Assembly: GCF_000814905.1 (NCBI RefSeq)
Contig: NZ_JXAG01000035.1
Span: 124,001 to 188,000, forward strand
DNA from: Enterobacter sp. Bisph1
GTDB lineage: Bacteria > Pseudomonadota > Gammaproteobacteria > Enterobacterales > Enterobacteriaceae
Length of the DNA stretch: 64,000 nucleotides
Reading direction: 5' to 3'
Part shown: positions 36,120 through 44,089 of the stretch, piece after piece
Numbering within the stretch: the first letter of the stretch is position 1
Layout: every line of letters starts with the position of its first letter
Made by a program: the position numbers and the translations under genes
The notes under the pieces: generated by a model
Told to the model about the DNA's origin: nothing
Seen by the model: the letters and a program-made list of their open reading frames with translations, nothing else
Databases searched by the model: none

Positions 36120-36448
36120 AGAGAGATTTCCATTACACAGCTAAGCTTGGCACTCATCATACCAGACCGTCCCCGGAGCAGATAGCGTGCCTCATGAAGA
36201 AAAAAGGGGATCGAAGATCCATTTTGGGCAATTCACGACGCTTTTTCGTAAAAGCGCCAGCTCTTTCAAGCGAAACCTCCACAGCGCGTCATGTATGGGA
36301 TTTGTTATTCAAAAAGCAGTTATTTGTTATCTGATTTGACTTTTCGCAGGCTAAACATTCGATTACGCATTATTTTTTTGGCCGCTAGTGGCCTCGCGAA
36401 TGATTTCGTTTACACTGCTTGGTCTACGCATCTCCCAGGGAAATGATT
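36120..36448. other. fadR-dsbB intergenic region lacking nhaB
   Basis: In E. coli the nhaB Na+/H+ antiporter gene lies between fadR and dsbB. Here the two are separated by 329 bases without any coding remnant. The region holds the fadR promoter with a FadR-like site, a small GGATC-GAA-GATCC hairpin near 36208-36220, and the dsbB promoter region. Confidence 0.8.
36152..36166 (-). promoter_or_regulatory. FadR operator-like site upstream of fadR
   Basis: On the minus strand it reads TCTGGTATGATGAGT, containing the CTGGTATGATGAGT core known from the E. coli fadD operator. It lies 33 bases before the fadR start, consistent with autoregulation. Confidence 0.6.
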
Positions 36449-36979
36449 ATGTTGCGATATTTAAATGAGTGCTCGCGCGGGCGCGGTGCCTGGCTTTTAA
36501 TGGCCCTGACAGCGTTTGCCCTTGAAATGGTCGCATTGTGGTTCCAGCACGTTATGCTGTTGAAACCCTGCGTGCTGTGCATTTATGAGCGCAGCGCGCT
36601 GTTTGGCGTCATGGGGGCCGGGATCGTCGGCGCCATTGCGCCAAAAACGCCGTTACGTTATGTCGCCCTCGTTATCTGGATCTATAGCGCTTATCGCGGC
36701 ATCCAGCTGGCCTGGGAACACACGACAATCCAACTGCACCCTTCGCCGTTTGCAACCTGCGATTTCGCCGCGCGTTTTCCGAGCTGGCTGCCGCTGGATA
36801 AATGGCTTCCGCAGGTATTTGTCGCCTCTGGCGACTGCGCCGAGCGCCAGTGGTCATTCCTGACGCTGGAAATGCCCCAGTGGTTATTGGGCATTTTTGT
36901 TGCCTATTTCGCTGTGGCGCTGCTGGTTCTGATTGCCCAGTTTGTCAAACCGAAAAAACGCGATCTGTTCGGTCGCTAA
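36449..36979 (+). CDS. dsbB: DsbB, disulfide bond formation protein B
   Basis: From the ATG at 36449 the protein has 176 residues, the E. coli length. Four membrane helices carry the active Cys pairs: Cys41-Cys44 in KPCVLCIYE and the periplasmic pair in FATCDF and SGDCAERQ. DsbB reoxidises DsbA and passes electrons to ubiquinone or menaquinone. In E. coli it follows nhaB; here it stands alone with its own promoter region and a strong terminator. Confidence 0.96.
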   Translation: MLRYLNECSRGRGAWLLMALTAFALEMVALWFQHVMLLKPCVLCIYERSALFGVMGAGIVGAIAPKTPLRYVALVIWIYSAYRGIQLAWEHTTIQLHPSPFATCDFAARFPSWLPLDKWLPQVFVASGDCAERQWSFLTLEMPQWLLGIFVAYFAVALLVLIAQFVKPKKRDLFGR

Positions 36980-37000
36980 CCTTGCGCTCTACCCGTAATA

Positions 37001-37034
37001 AAGCCAGTCAGTTGATCCACTGACTGGCTTTTTT
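37001..37034 (+). terminator. Strong terminator after dsbB
   Basis: A 12-bp perfect stem AAGCCAGTCAGT / ACTGACTGGCTT with a six-base loop, followed by TTTTG. It insulates the haem-related operon downstream. Confidence 0.9.
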
Positions 37035-37389
37035 GTTCCCGCCACCGCGTAATCACTCCTTTTTATATCCATCTGCTGTTTACCTATAATGCGGCGCTGT
37101 GAAGATAATCAGTAGCAATTTTATTTACCTTACACTGGCTTTGCGAGCAGTGGTTTTTATTTTTATAATCTAAGCGAATGTCGAAACGCAAATATTCCAC
37201 TGCTGTTTAAAAGTAATAATATCCTAATTATTGCGCTGCAGTACGCTGTTAATAATAAACTAATATTGCAACATTTTGTTAAAATGAGATCCGGGTTAAA
37301 TTGCACACAATGATCATTAAGTAGTTTTTTAATGCTGGTGTAGGTTTATTTTAAGGAGCGATAGCTTTTTAGCGAGAAAGGAGACACCA
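37035..37389 (+). other. Upstream region and long leader of the haem-related operon
   Basis: 355 AT-rich bases with no gene. It holds a likely promoter (37141-37169), an inverted repeat AATAAT-N6-ATTATT near 37215-37232, and a 10-bp palindrome AATGATCATT near 37309-37318. No convincing Fur box (19-bp GATAATGATAATCATTATC) or FNR box (TTGAT-N4-ATCAA) was found. Confidence 0.55.
37141..37169 (+). promoter_or_regulatory. Candidate sigma-70 promoter of the haem-related operon
   Basis: TTGCGA, a 17-base spacer, then a perfect TATAAT. A start near 37176 would leave a leader of about 210 bases before the first gene, long enough to hold post-transcriptional control. Confidence 0.55.
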
Positions 37390-37938
37390 ATGGAGATATT
37401 GGTTATAGGACATGGGTCGAGACTGGGTCAGGAGTTAATTCGCCAGGCATTCGATGAAAGTATATCATGCAGAACATACGAGGATGTCATTACCTGCGAT
37501 CGGGACGAGCTCAAAGAGGCCATTCGCCATGCGGATGTCATTATCTCTTTTCGGGGCGGAACGTTAGACTCGTTAGCGCAAAATATATCACTGATATCAT
37601 TAATTGAGGACCCCAGCCAAAAATTCCTGCTGGTTACCTCTTTTGGCTGCGGCGATTCATGGCCTTACATTTCTGACATGGCTAAAAATGTTTTTGGTGA
37701 GAAAGTGAAATACAAGACGCTGTCAGAAGCGTGGTTACAATTAAGTTATGTTAACTGGAATATTATCCGTCCCGTTGGCTTATCGGATAAGCATATCGAG
37801 GGAAAAGCAGTTGTTACACGTGACAAAACGTTACCCTCTGGCTATGTCAGCCGACAATGCTTTGTGAAAATTATTCTTGATATTATCCGCTTCGACTGGA
37901 ATCAGGGGGATATTGTCTATGTGTACACAGAAAGATAG
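37390..37938 (+). CDS. NAD(P)-binding Rossmann protein, candidate ChuY-like reductase
   Basis: A 182-residue atypical short-chain-dehydrogenase/NmrA-type protein. MEILVIGHGSRLGQELI is the dinucleotide-binding turn, and VKYKTLSEAWLQLSYVNWNIIRPVGLSDKHI is the signature region of the NAD(P)H-binding family. A strong AAGGAG precedes the ATG. ChuY, the anaerobilin reductase of the E. coli O157 haem locus, belongs to a similar fold and also travels with a HemN-like enzyme and ChuS, which is the main reason for the suggestion. Its 3' end overlaps the next gene by 20 bases. Base composition is AT-rich compared with flanking core genes. Substrate unknown; any Rossmann reductase remains possible. Confidence 0.68.
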   Translation: MEILVIGHGSRLGQELIRQAFDESISCRTYEDVITCDRDELKEAIRHADVIISFRGGTLDSLAQNISLISLIEDPSQKFLLVTSFGCGDSWPYISDMAKNVFGEKVKYKTLSEAWLQLSYVNWNIIRPVGLSDKHIEGKAVVTRDKTLPSGYVSRQCFVKIILDIIRFDWNQGDIVYVYTER

Positions 37939-39313
37939 TGCGCAATTCACTCACAGCGAAAGCATTGACAAGCTGAGTAAGCTTGCCAAAAAATACGCTT
38001 ATAGTGCCCCCGGCTATTTCGCTTATCCCACTTTTGCTGATAGCCATAATGCACAGAATGTTAACGCCGCCGAATTAATTTATGCCTCGCGGCAGGAAAG
38101 TGCATCAATTTATATCCATATTCCCTTTTGCCGGACGCTCTGTTTTCATTGTGGTTGCCACGAGGAAGTCGCGCAAGACAGACGAGAGGCGGTAGAGTAC
38201 ATCGATCGCCTGATCGATGAAATGGTAATATATAAACCCCTGTTATATAACAAGCGCATTGAACGCGTGCACTTAGGCGGCGGCTGTCCAAATTTTCTCA
38301 GCGAACACCTGATAGTCAAATTAATCTCTGCTTTGTATAACCATTTTACGCTGACCTGCGATACGGTGTTTTCTCTCGAAGTCGATCCCCTTACCACCAC
38401 AGCTGGACAAATCGTTCTTTTTAGTAAATGCGGGTTTAGCAGAATTAGCGTTGGCGTGCAGGATTTTCATGACAATGTGCAAAGGGTGATAAACAAAGTT
38501 CAGTCTAAGGAGCAGATACGCTCTGTCATTGATACTGCATCTGCATACGGTTTTAATTCTATCAATATTGACCTGTTTTATGGGCTACCCCTACAAACCG
38601 TAGAAAGCGTTACCGAGAATCTTCAGGCAGCCGTTGCAATGGATATTTCCCGCGTGACGGTAACAAAATACGAACATCGCCCTGCTATTTTTCCTGCGCA
38701 ACGTGAGCTGGATAAATACCCCTTCCCTGAAGAAAATGAGCAACTGATGATGTTTTGTAATACTAAAAATTTTTTACAACATCACGGATATCATTTAATT
38801 GGCGGGGATCATTTTGTTCTCGAAAGAGACCCTCTCTTTCTGGCGGTAAAAGAGAAGCGTTTGCTGAGGAATTTCCTTGGCTATGATATCGCTTATTCTG
38901 CAGATGTTTTAGGGTTAGGTGTTTCGTCTATCAGTCATTTCGCCGGGAGCTATTTCCAGAATACTCAACGCAGAGTGGATTATTACCGCGCAACGGAACA
39001 AAAGAAATCTCCCGTTGCAAAAGTCGCTATCGCCGATCGACGCGAGAAAGTCACATGGTCTGTTATTCATAACCTTCTTTGCTATAAGCAGGTCGATTTA
39101 CAGAATGTGCTCACAGCCTCTCATTATCAGCACCATTTTCAGCGTGAATTAGCACTACTTCACGACTTTGAAGAAGATGGTCTTATTAATATTACCGGCA
39201 GCCATTTTGATGTCACGAATGATGGCGATATTTTTCTGCGCAACATCTGCTCAGTATTTGATGTGCGGACCACCAATAAGCAAAATTTCTGCAGATTTTC
39301 ATCGGCTATCTAA
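37919..39313 (+). CDS. HemN-family radical SAM enzyme (coproporphyrinogen oxidase paralogue)
   Basis: From the ATG at 37919, preceded by AGGGGGA, the protein has 464 residues. It aligns along its whole length with E. coli HemN as I remember it, at a near-constant offset of nine residues. Shared features include the N-terminal KYAYSAPGYFAYPT region and the cluster motif CRTLCFHCGC (Cys71, 75, 78, 80). The EVDP, VGVQDF and NIDLFYGLP blocks and the C-terminal HemN domain (IFLRNICSVFD) also match. Differences fall at active-site positions: GGGTP is GGGCP (Cys123), the YAH motif is YEH (Glu252), and the NFQGY motif is NFLGY (Leu320). It may therefore act on a porphyrin or haem differently from HemN, perhaps like ChuW/HutW, which degrade haem anaerobically. 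Confidence 0.82.
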   Translation: MCTQKDSAQFTHSESIDKLSKLAKKYAYSAPGYFAYPTFADSHNAQNVNAAELIYASRQESASIYIHIPFCRTLCFHCGCHEEVAQDRREAVEYIDRLIDEMVIYKPLLYNKRIERVHLGGGCPNFLSEHLIVKLISALYNHFTLTCDTVFSLEVDPLTTTAGQIVLFSKCGFSRISVGVQDFHDNVQRVINKVQSKEQIRSVIDTASAYGFNSINIDLFYGLPLQTVESVTENLQAAVAMDISRVTVTKYEHRPAIFPAQRELDKYPFPEENEQLMMFCNTKNFLQHHGYHLIGGDHFVLERDPLFLAVKEKRLLRNFLGYDIAYSADVLGLGVSSISHFAGSYFQNTQRRVDYYRATEQKKSPVAKVAIADRREKVTWSVIHNLLCYKQVDLQNVLTASHYQHHFQRELALLHDFEEDGLINITGSHFDVTNDGDIFLRNICSVFDVRTTNKQNFCRFSSAI

Positions 39314-39342
39314 TGGATGTGTTTACGCAAAAAGAGGACTTT

Positions 39343-40383
39343 ATGATGACAAACGAGACAATTATCGCTGAGCTTGAAAATGATTATGCAGCCAACGTCG
39401 CTAAAAATCATAGCATGACGGAGGGTGAACTGACCAATCAGAGACTTTCCCAGGATGCTAAAATACTCAAGATTGATGATATTAAAGCGTTTATCGCCGA
39501 TCTTGAATTTCTCGGTAAGGTGAAATGTATTACGCGCAATACTCATGCCATCAGTATTCAGGAAGGCGTTTTTACCCATCAACATTTAAATGGCTACAAA
39601 AAACTCGACATTAGCGCGCAAGCCGGGCTGGTATTAAACCCAAGAGCACTGGATTTGCGCATCTTCTTTAGCCACTGGTACACCGTTTTCTATCTCGAGC
39701 AAATAAGACGTAATCACCTGCAGAAATCTTTCCAGGTATTCGATAAAACAGGCTGTGCAGTATGTAAAATTTACCTGACGGACGAATCAGATATGCAGGT
39801 GCTGGACTCGCTGTTGGCGAAGTATATCAGTGAAAATCAATCACCCGCCGTATTTGAAAGCGCAACAACGCCCGTGGTCAGCAATGATCCGGTATCGCCA
39901 GAGGTCGCTGCAGAGGTCGATCGTGACTGGCGAAATATGAAAGAGGTGCATGATTTTTATTTACTTATGTATAAGTACAACCTTAGCCGGCAGCAGATTT
40001 TCCGCAGTGTGGGCGACGATTTGGCCCGCAAAGTGAGCAATTCATCACTGACAGATATCCTCCATGCGGCGAAAGAGAGTAACGAAGAGTTGACCATTTT
40101 TATTGCCAATGCCGGTTGTGTGCAGATCTATACCGGGCTAATTGGCCGTATTTTTTATACCGTCGAGTGGTTAAATGTCTTTAGCCATGACAATAAGCTG
40201 CATATCGCGCAAAAAGAGATCGATGAATGCTGGATTGTGACCAAACCGGGCCTCGTGGGCGAAGTAACGAGCTTAGAGGTGTTCGATAAAAACGGTGAGC
40301 AGATGATTCAGATCTATGGGCAAAGAAATGAGGGCGAGCCGGAAAGAGAGAGCTGGCGAAAAATTGTCCGTGGCGTTAAATAA
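39343..40383 (+). CDS. HemS/ChuS/HmuS-family haem-handling protein
   Basis: The ATG at 39343, with GAGG upstream, gives 346 residues, the normal HemS length. An in-frame ATG at 39313 overlapping the previous stop would add ten. The family core is clear: WRNMKEVHDFYLLMYKYNLSRQQIFRSVGDDLARKVSN, with the haem-ligand His at about residue 203 (EVHDFY), then IANAGCVQIYTGLIGRI, WLNVFSHDNKLHI and IYGQRNEGEPE. Members bind haem in the cytoplasm and either carry or degrade it. Unlike usual hem/hmu/chu loci there is no receptor or ABC transporter beside it. Co-transcribed with the HemN paralogue. Confidence 0.86.
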   Translation: MMTNETIIAELENDYAANVAKNHSMTEGELTNQRLSQDAKILKIDDIKAFIADLEFLGKVKCITRNTHAISIQEGVFTHQHLNGYKKLDISAQAGLVLNPRALDLRIFFSHWYTVFYLEQIRRNHLQKSFQVFDKTGCAVCKIYLTDESDMQVLDSLLAKYISENQSPAVFESATTPVVSNDPVSPEVAAEVDRDWRNMKEVHDFYLLMYKYNLSRQQIFRSVGDDLARKVSNSSLTDILHAAKESNEELTIFIANAGCVQIYTGLIGRIFYTVEWLNVFSHDNKLHIAQKEIDECWIVTKPGLVGEVTSLEVFDKNGEQMIQIYGQRNEGEPERESWRKIVRGVK

Positions 40384-40406
40384 TAACCGCGCATATCGTC
40401 AATAAC

Positions 40407-40432
40407 GCGAGCCGTTAAAAGTAGCGGCTCGC
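40407..40432 (+). terminator. Hairpin after the haem-related operon
   Basis: GCGAGCCG and CGGCTCGC form an 8-bp stem 24 bases after the hemS-like stop, followed by CTTAAAAT. The weak T-run makes it a modest terminator between convergent genes. Confidence 0.6.
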
Positions 40433-40467
40433 CTTAAAATCGGTGAGCCCTGGCGTGGCGTCAGGCC

Positions 40468-40929
40468 TTAGTCCGCCCATTCCGGCTTATTGAGGATATG
40501 CTCCTGCCAGTCGCGCACTTCAGACTCTTTCACCGCGATATGGCGCACCGAAATCCGCTCGGCGTGCATCGCCGCTTTTGAACCTGTGCGCAGTGGATGC
40601 CATACAGGTAACGATTTGCCTTCCGCCAGCAGACGGTAAGCGCAGCTTGGCGGCAGCCATTCGAAAGTAGGCAGGTTTTCGCGCGTCAGTTTGATGCAAT
40701 CTGGCTCATAATCGAAACGGCGTTCATAGTTGCGACATTGACAGGTTTTAATATTTAACTGACGACAGGCAACGTTGGTGAAGTAGATTTCGTCGGTGTC
40801 TTCATCCATCAGCTTATGCAAGCAGCACTGCCCGCAGCCGTCACACAGCGACTCCCACTCCGCATCCGTCATTTGGTCGAGGGTTTTGCTTTGCCAGAAA
40901 GGAGTGTCGCTCATGATGAAGTCCGTCAT
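40468..40929 (-). CDS. ycgN: YcgN, UPF0260 cysteine-cluster protein
   Basis: 153 residues as in E. coli, with the cysteine cluster [11 protein letters not shown] near the N-terminus and further Cys in [15 protein letters not shown] and PDCIKL. The pattern suggests metal or Fe-S binding (CxxCxxCC domain). Function is unknown. An internal ATG at 40914 is an alternative start. It marks the right boundary of the variable dsbB-ycgN locus. Confidence 0.93.
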   Translation of the reverse strand: MTDFIMSDTPFWQSKTLDQMTDAEWESLCDGCGQCCLHKLMDEDTDEIYFTNVACRQLNIKTCQCRNYERRFDYEPDCIKLTRENLPTFEWLPPSCAYRLLAEGKSLPVWHPLRTGSKAAMHAERISVRHIAVKESEVRDWQEHILNKPEWAD

Positions 40930-41006
40930 TAAATGCCTGGGTGCACCTTATAACCAGTCTGGCAGGCGGATGCAAGTTTTGCCGCCAGAAAAGGCGGCAA
41001 ACTGTG

Positions 41007-41666
41007 TTACAGCACGCGGGTGGTTAACGAGAGGCTATCAAAGCTCACTTCCAGCTCATCGCCAGAGTGCAGCGGCCCTACCCCTTCCGGCGTGCCGGTC
41101 AGGATCACATCGCCCGCTTTAAGGGTAAAGTAGCGGCTCATGTAGGCTATCAGCGGGATAATTTTATGCAGCATATCCGCGGTATTGCCCTGCTGGCGAA
41201 CTTCGCCATTGATTTTCAACGCCAGCGCGGTGCTCTGCGGGTCACCGCTGAATTCCGCAACCGGGATAAAACCTGAGATCGGACACGAATTATCGAAGCC
41301 TTTCGCTTTCTCCCACGGCTGTCCGGCTTTTTTCAACTGACCTTGCAGATCGCGCAGGGTCAGATCGAGGGCCACGCCATATCCGGCAATCGCCTTTTCG
41401 ACATGCTCTTCCGTCGCCTGGCGCAGCGTTGCACCGATCAGTACCGCCAGTTCCACTTCATGATGCACCGAACCATAATCTTGCGGCAGCACCAGCGGCT
41501 GGCGAAGGTCGCACAGCGCGGTTTCCGGTTTGATAAACAGGACCGGTTCTTGTGGGGTTGCGCTCCCCATCTCTTTGATATGTTTTGCATAGTTACTGCC
41601 AACGCAAACCACTTTACTCACCGGGAAATCCAGCAGCGCGCCCTGCCAGTTATGATGCTGATACAT
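41007..41666 (-). CDS. ycgM: YcgM, fumarylacetoacetate hydrolase-family protein
   Basis: A 219-residue FAH-family enzyme with KVVCVGSNYAKHIKEMG, the metal-binding HHEVELAVLIG region, and GDVILTGTPEGVGPL. FAH-family proteins handle beta-diketo acids or act as oxaloacetate tautomerases/decarboxylases. The exact substrate is not fixed by sequence. It keeps its E. coli neighbours ycgN and ycgL. Confidence 0.93.
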   Translation of the reverse strand: MYQHHNWQGALLDFPVSKVVCVGSNYAKHIKEMGSATPQEPVLFIKPETALCDLRQPLVLPQDYGSVHHEVELAVLIGATLRQATEEHVEKAIAGYGVALDLTLRDLQGQLKKAGQPWEKAKGFDNSCPISGFIPVAEFSGDPQSTALALKINGEVRQQGNTADMLHKIIPLIAYMSRYFTLKAGDVILTGTPEGVGPLHSGDELEVSFDSLSLTTRVL

Positions 41667-41813
41667 TTATTCGACCTCCGGTAACACATTGAAGATGAGC
41701 GAAAAATGACTATCCATGCCGTCCGGCGGTTTGTCAAATAGCCGGATGTTTTAGCATTACATTAGCGCAGGCTGAAATGAAACGGCGGGCTGACCCGCCG
41801 CGATGGCGGCCGA

Positions 41814-42089
41814 TTACTGTTTATCTTGTTCGGCCAGATGGTGTTTCAATAAATTCTCTTGCGGCGGCGGCAGTTGTAAATAATAGCCCTGGGCCACCAG
41901 CGCTGCTTTCACTTTTTCTAAATCCGCACCGACTAATTTTTTACGCCCGTCAAGGGGTAAAATCATCGCCAGCTGCGGCTGACCAAAACTTTGCATTAGT
42001 GCTTCGGGCACGCGAGAAAAATCGTCTCTTTTTTCGACATAGAGATAAGTCTGATCGCGGCGGGAACTTCGATAGATCACACAAAACAT
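41814..42089 (-). CDS. ycgL: YcgL-family protein
   Basis: A 91-residue YcgL ([32 protein letters not shown] ... LPLDGRKKL). Upstream codons encode SKS before the ATG as in E. coli, but no start codon lies there, so the short form is used. Function unknown; in gammaproteobacteria it is usually found next to rnd or minC. It is divergent from minC. Confidence 0.9.
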   Translation of the reverse strand: MFCVIYRSSRRDQTYLYVEKRDDFSRVPEALMQSFGQPQLAMILPLDGRKKLVGADLEKVKAALVAQGYYLQLPPPQENLLKHHLAEQDKQ

Positions 42090-42210
42090 ACTTTTACTCG
42101 GAATTATCTGGAGGTGACTTGCCTGGAAATAATAGTGACTATAACATGCCCGGTAGTCTTCGGAATATCACTCAGATGCGGGTGATAATAGCAAAACGAG
42201 TAAGGTCAGG

Positions 42211-42906
42211 ATGTCAAATACGCCCATCGAGCTAAAAGGCAGTAGTTTTACCTTATCAGTGGTTCACTTGCATGATGCAAAACCCGAGGTTATTCGTCAG
42301 GCGTTAGAAGACAAAATCGCACAGGCTCCCGCTTTTTTGCAGCACGCACCGGTTGTTGTCAACGTTTCCGCGCTGGAAGGCGCTGTTAACTGGTCTGCGC
42401 TTTTAAATACGATATCTGCAACGGGCCTGCGCGTCGTCGGCATCAGCGGCTGTAAAGATGCGACGCTAAAGGCAGAGATTGAACGTGCGGGCCTTCCATT
42501 GCTGGCGGAAGGTAAAGATAAAACCCCGCGCAACGCCGCGCCGGAACCGGCGCCCGTCGCCGTTGCAGCGCCGGTAACTAAAACGCGCCTTATTGATACA
42601 CCGGTGCGTTCCGGCCAGCGCGTCTATGCGCCACACTGCGATTTGATTGTCACCAGCCACGTTAGCGCCGGCGCGGAGCTTATCGCCGATGGCAATATTC
42701 ATGTTTATGGCATGATGCGCGGGCGCGCGCTGGCAGGCGCCAGCGGTGATAAAGAAGCGCAAATATTCTGTTCTCATCTCACGCCGGAGCTGGTCTCTAT
42801 TGCGGGAGAGTACTGGCTGAGCGATAAAATCCCGGCCGAATTTTATGGCAAAGCGGCACGTTTGCAGTTGGCTAACGACGCTTTGACAATTCAACCCTTA
42901 AATTAA
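42211..42906 (+). CDS. minC: MinC, septum-site inhibitor
   Basis: 231 residues with an N-terminal FtsZ-inhibiting domain, a proline/alanine linker ([19 protein letters not shown]), and the C-terminal beta-helical domain binding MinD ([36 protein letters not shown] with [11 protein letters not shown]). MinC blocks Z-ring formation near the poles. First gene of the minCDE operon, preceded by AAGGTCAGG. Confidence 0.97.
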   Translation: MSNTPIELKGSSFTLSVVHLHDAKPEVIRQALEDKIAQAPAFLQHAPVVVNVSALEGAVNWSALLNTISATGLRVVGISGCKDATLKAEIERAGLPLLAEGKDKTPRNAAPEPAPVAVAAPVTKTRLIDTPVRSGQRVYAPHCDLIVTSHVSAGAELIADGNIHVYGMMRGRALAGASGDKEAQIFCSHLTPELVSIAGEYWLSDKIPAEFYGKAARLQLANDALTIQPLN

Positions 42907-42928
42907 GCCCTTTTAACAAGGAACTCCT

Positions 42929-43741
42929 ATGGCACGCATTATTGTTGTTACTTCGGGTAAAGGGGGCGTCGGCAAGACCACCTCCAGCGCGGCCATCGCT
43001 ACTGGTTTAGCCCAAAAGGGCAAAAAGACGGTTGTTATCGACTTCGATATCGGCTTACGTAATCTGGATTTGATCATGGGTTGCGAGCGCCGCGTTGTAT
43101 ATGATTTCGTCAACGTTATTCAGGGCGATGCGACACTCAACCAGGCGTTAATTAAAGACAAACGCACTGAGAATTTGTTTATCCTTCCGGCCTCGCAAAC
43201 CCGCGATAAAGATGCACTGACCCGCGAAGGGGTTGATAAGGTTTTAGAAGACCTGAAGAAAATGGAATTCGACTTTATCGTCTGTGACTCCCCGGCAGGC
43301 ATCGAAACCGGCGCGCTGATGGCGCTTTACTTTGCTGATGAAGCGATCATCACCACTAACCCGGAAGTCTCTTCCGTACGTGACTCTGACCGTATTCTTG
43401 GTATTCTGGCGTCGAAGTCCCGTCGCGCGGAAAAAGGCGAAGAGCCGATTAAAGAACATCTGCTGCTGACCCGTTATAACCCGGGCCGCGTTAACCGTGG
43501 CGATATGCTGAGCATGGAAGATGTACTGGAGATCCTGCGCATTAAATTGATTGGCGTGATCCCGGAAGATCAGTCTGTTTTACGCGCCTCAAACCAGGGT
43601 GAACCCGTTATTCTGGATACCAATGCTGACGCCGGCAAAGCCTATGCCGATGCCGTGGATCGTCTGCTGGGAGAAGAACGTCCTTTCCGCTTCGTTGAAG
43701 AAGAGAAGAAAGGTTTCCTCAAACGCCTGTTCGGAGGATAA
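42929..43741 (+). CDS. minD: MinD, division-site ATPase
   Basis: 270 residues with the deviant Walker A GKGGVGKT (residues 10-17), VVIDFDIGLRNLDLIMG, and a C-terminal amphipathic membrane helix (EKKGFLKRLFGG). ATP-bound MinD dimerises on the membrane, recruits MinC, and is released by MinE, driving pole-to-pole oscillation. It lies between minC and minE with an AAGGA ribosome site. Confidence 0.98.
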   Translation: MARIIVVTSGKGGVGKTTSSAAIATGLAQKGKKTVVIDFDIGLRNLDLIMGCERRVVYDFVNVIQGDATLNQALIKDKRTENLFILPASQTRDKDALTREGVDKVLEDLKKMEFDFIVCDSPAGIETGALMALYFADEAIITTNPEVSSVRDSDRILGILASKSRRAEKGEEPIKEHLLLTRYNPGRVNRGDMLSMEDVLEILRIKLIGVIPEDQSVLRASNQGEPVILDTNADAGKAYADAVDRLLGEERPFRFVEEEKKGFLKRLFGG

Positions 43742-43744
43742 GTT

Positions 43745-44011
43745 ATGGCTTTACTCGACTTTTTTCTCTCCAGAAAAAAGAACACCGCCAGCATTGCTAA
43801 AGAGCGTCTGCAGATTATTGTTGCCGAACGCCGCCGCAGCGACGCTGAACCCCATTATTTACCGCAGCTGAAGCGGGATATTCTGGAGGTTATTTGCAAA
43901 TATGTGCAAATCGACCCGGAAATGGTGACGGTGCAGCTGGAGCAAAAAGGGGATGATATTTCTATTCTGGAACTTAACGTTACCCTACCGGAAACGGAAG
44001 AGACCAAATAG
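43745..44011 (+). CDS. minE: MinE, topological specificity factor
   Basis: 88 residues starting [30 protein letters not shown], combining the membrane-targeting sequence and the MinD-contact helix; the rest forms the dimerisation domain. It begins three bases after the minD stop and is followed by a strong terminator. Confidence 0.98.
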   Translation: MALLDFFLSRKKNTASIAKERLQIIVAERRRSDAEPHYLPQLKRDILEVICKYVQIDPEMVTVQLEQKGDDISILELNVTLPETEETK

Positions 44012-44031
44012 ACAGCCCCGGAATCGGGATT

Positions 44032-44064
44032 AAAAAAGGCAGAATACATTCTGCCTTTTTTATT
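44032..44064. terminator. Bidirectional terminator between minE and rnd
   Basis: AAAAAAGGCAGAAT pairs with ATTCTGCCTTTTTT over a two-base gap, with T-runs in both directions. It serves the convergent minCDE and rnd transcripts. Confidence 0.9.
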
Positions 44065-44089
44065 ATTACCGCGAATAAGCTGTAATTAT

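Noticed and set aside
37300-37322. Possible Fur box at AATGATCATT before the haem-related operon
   Set aside because: The palindrome lacks the central base and hexamer spacing of the 19-bp Fur consensus; match is too poor to call.
41715-41750. REP-like GCCGTCCGGC...GCCGGATG near ycgM
   Set aside because: Arms do not pair well enough for a REP unit and there is only one copy.
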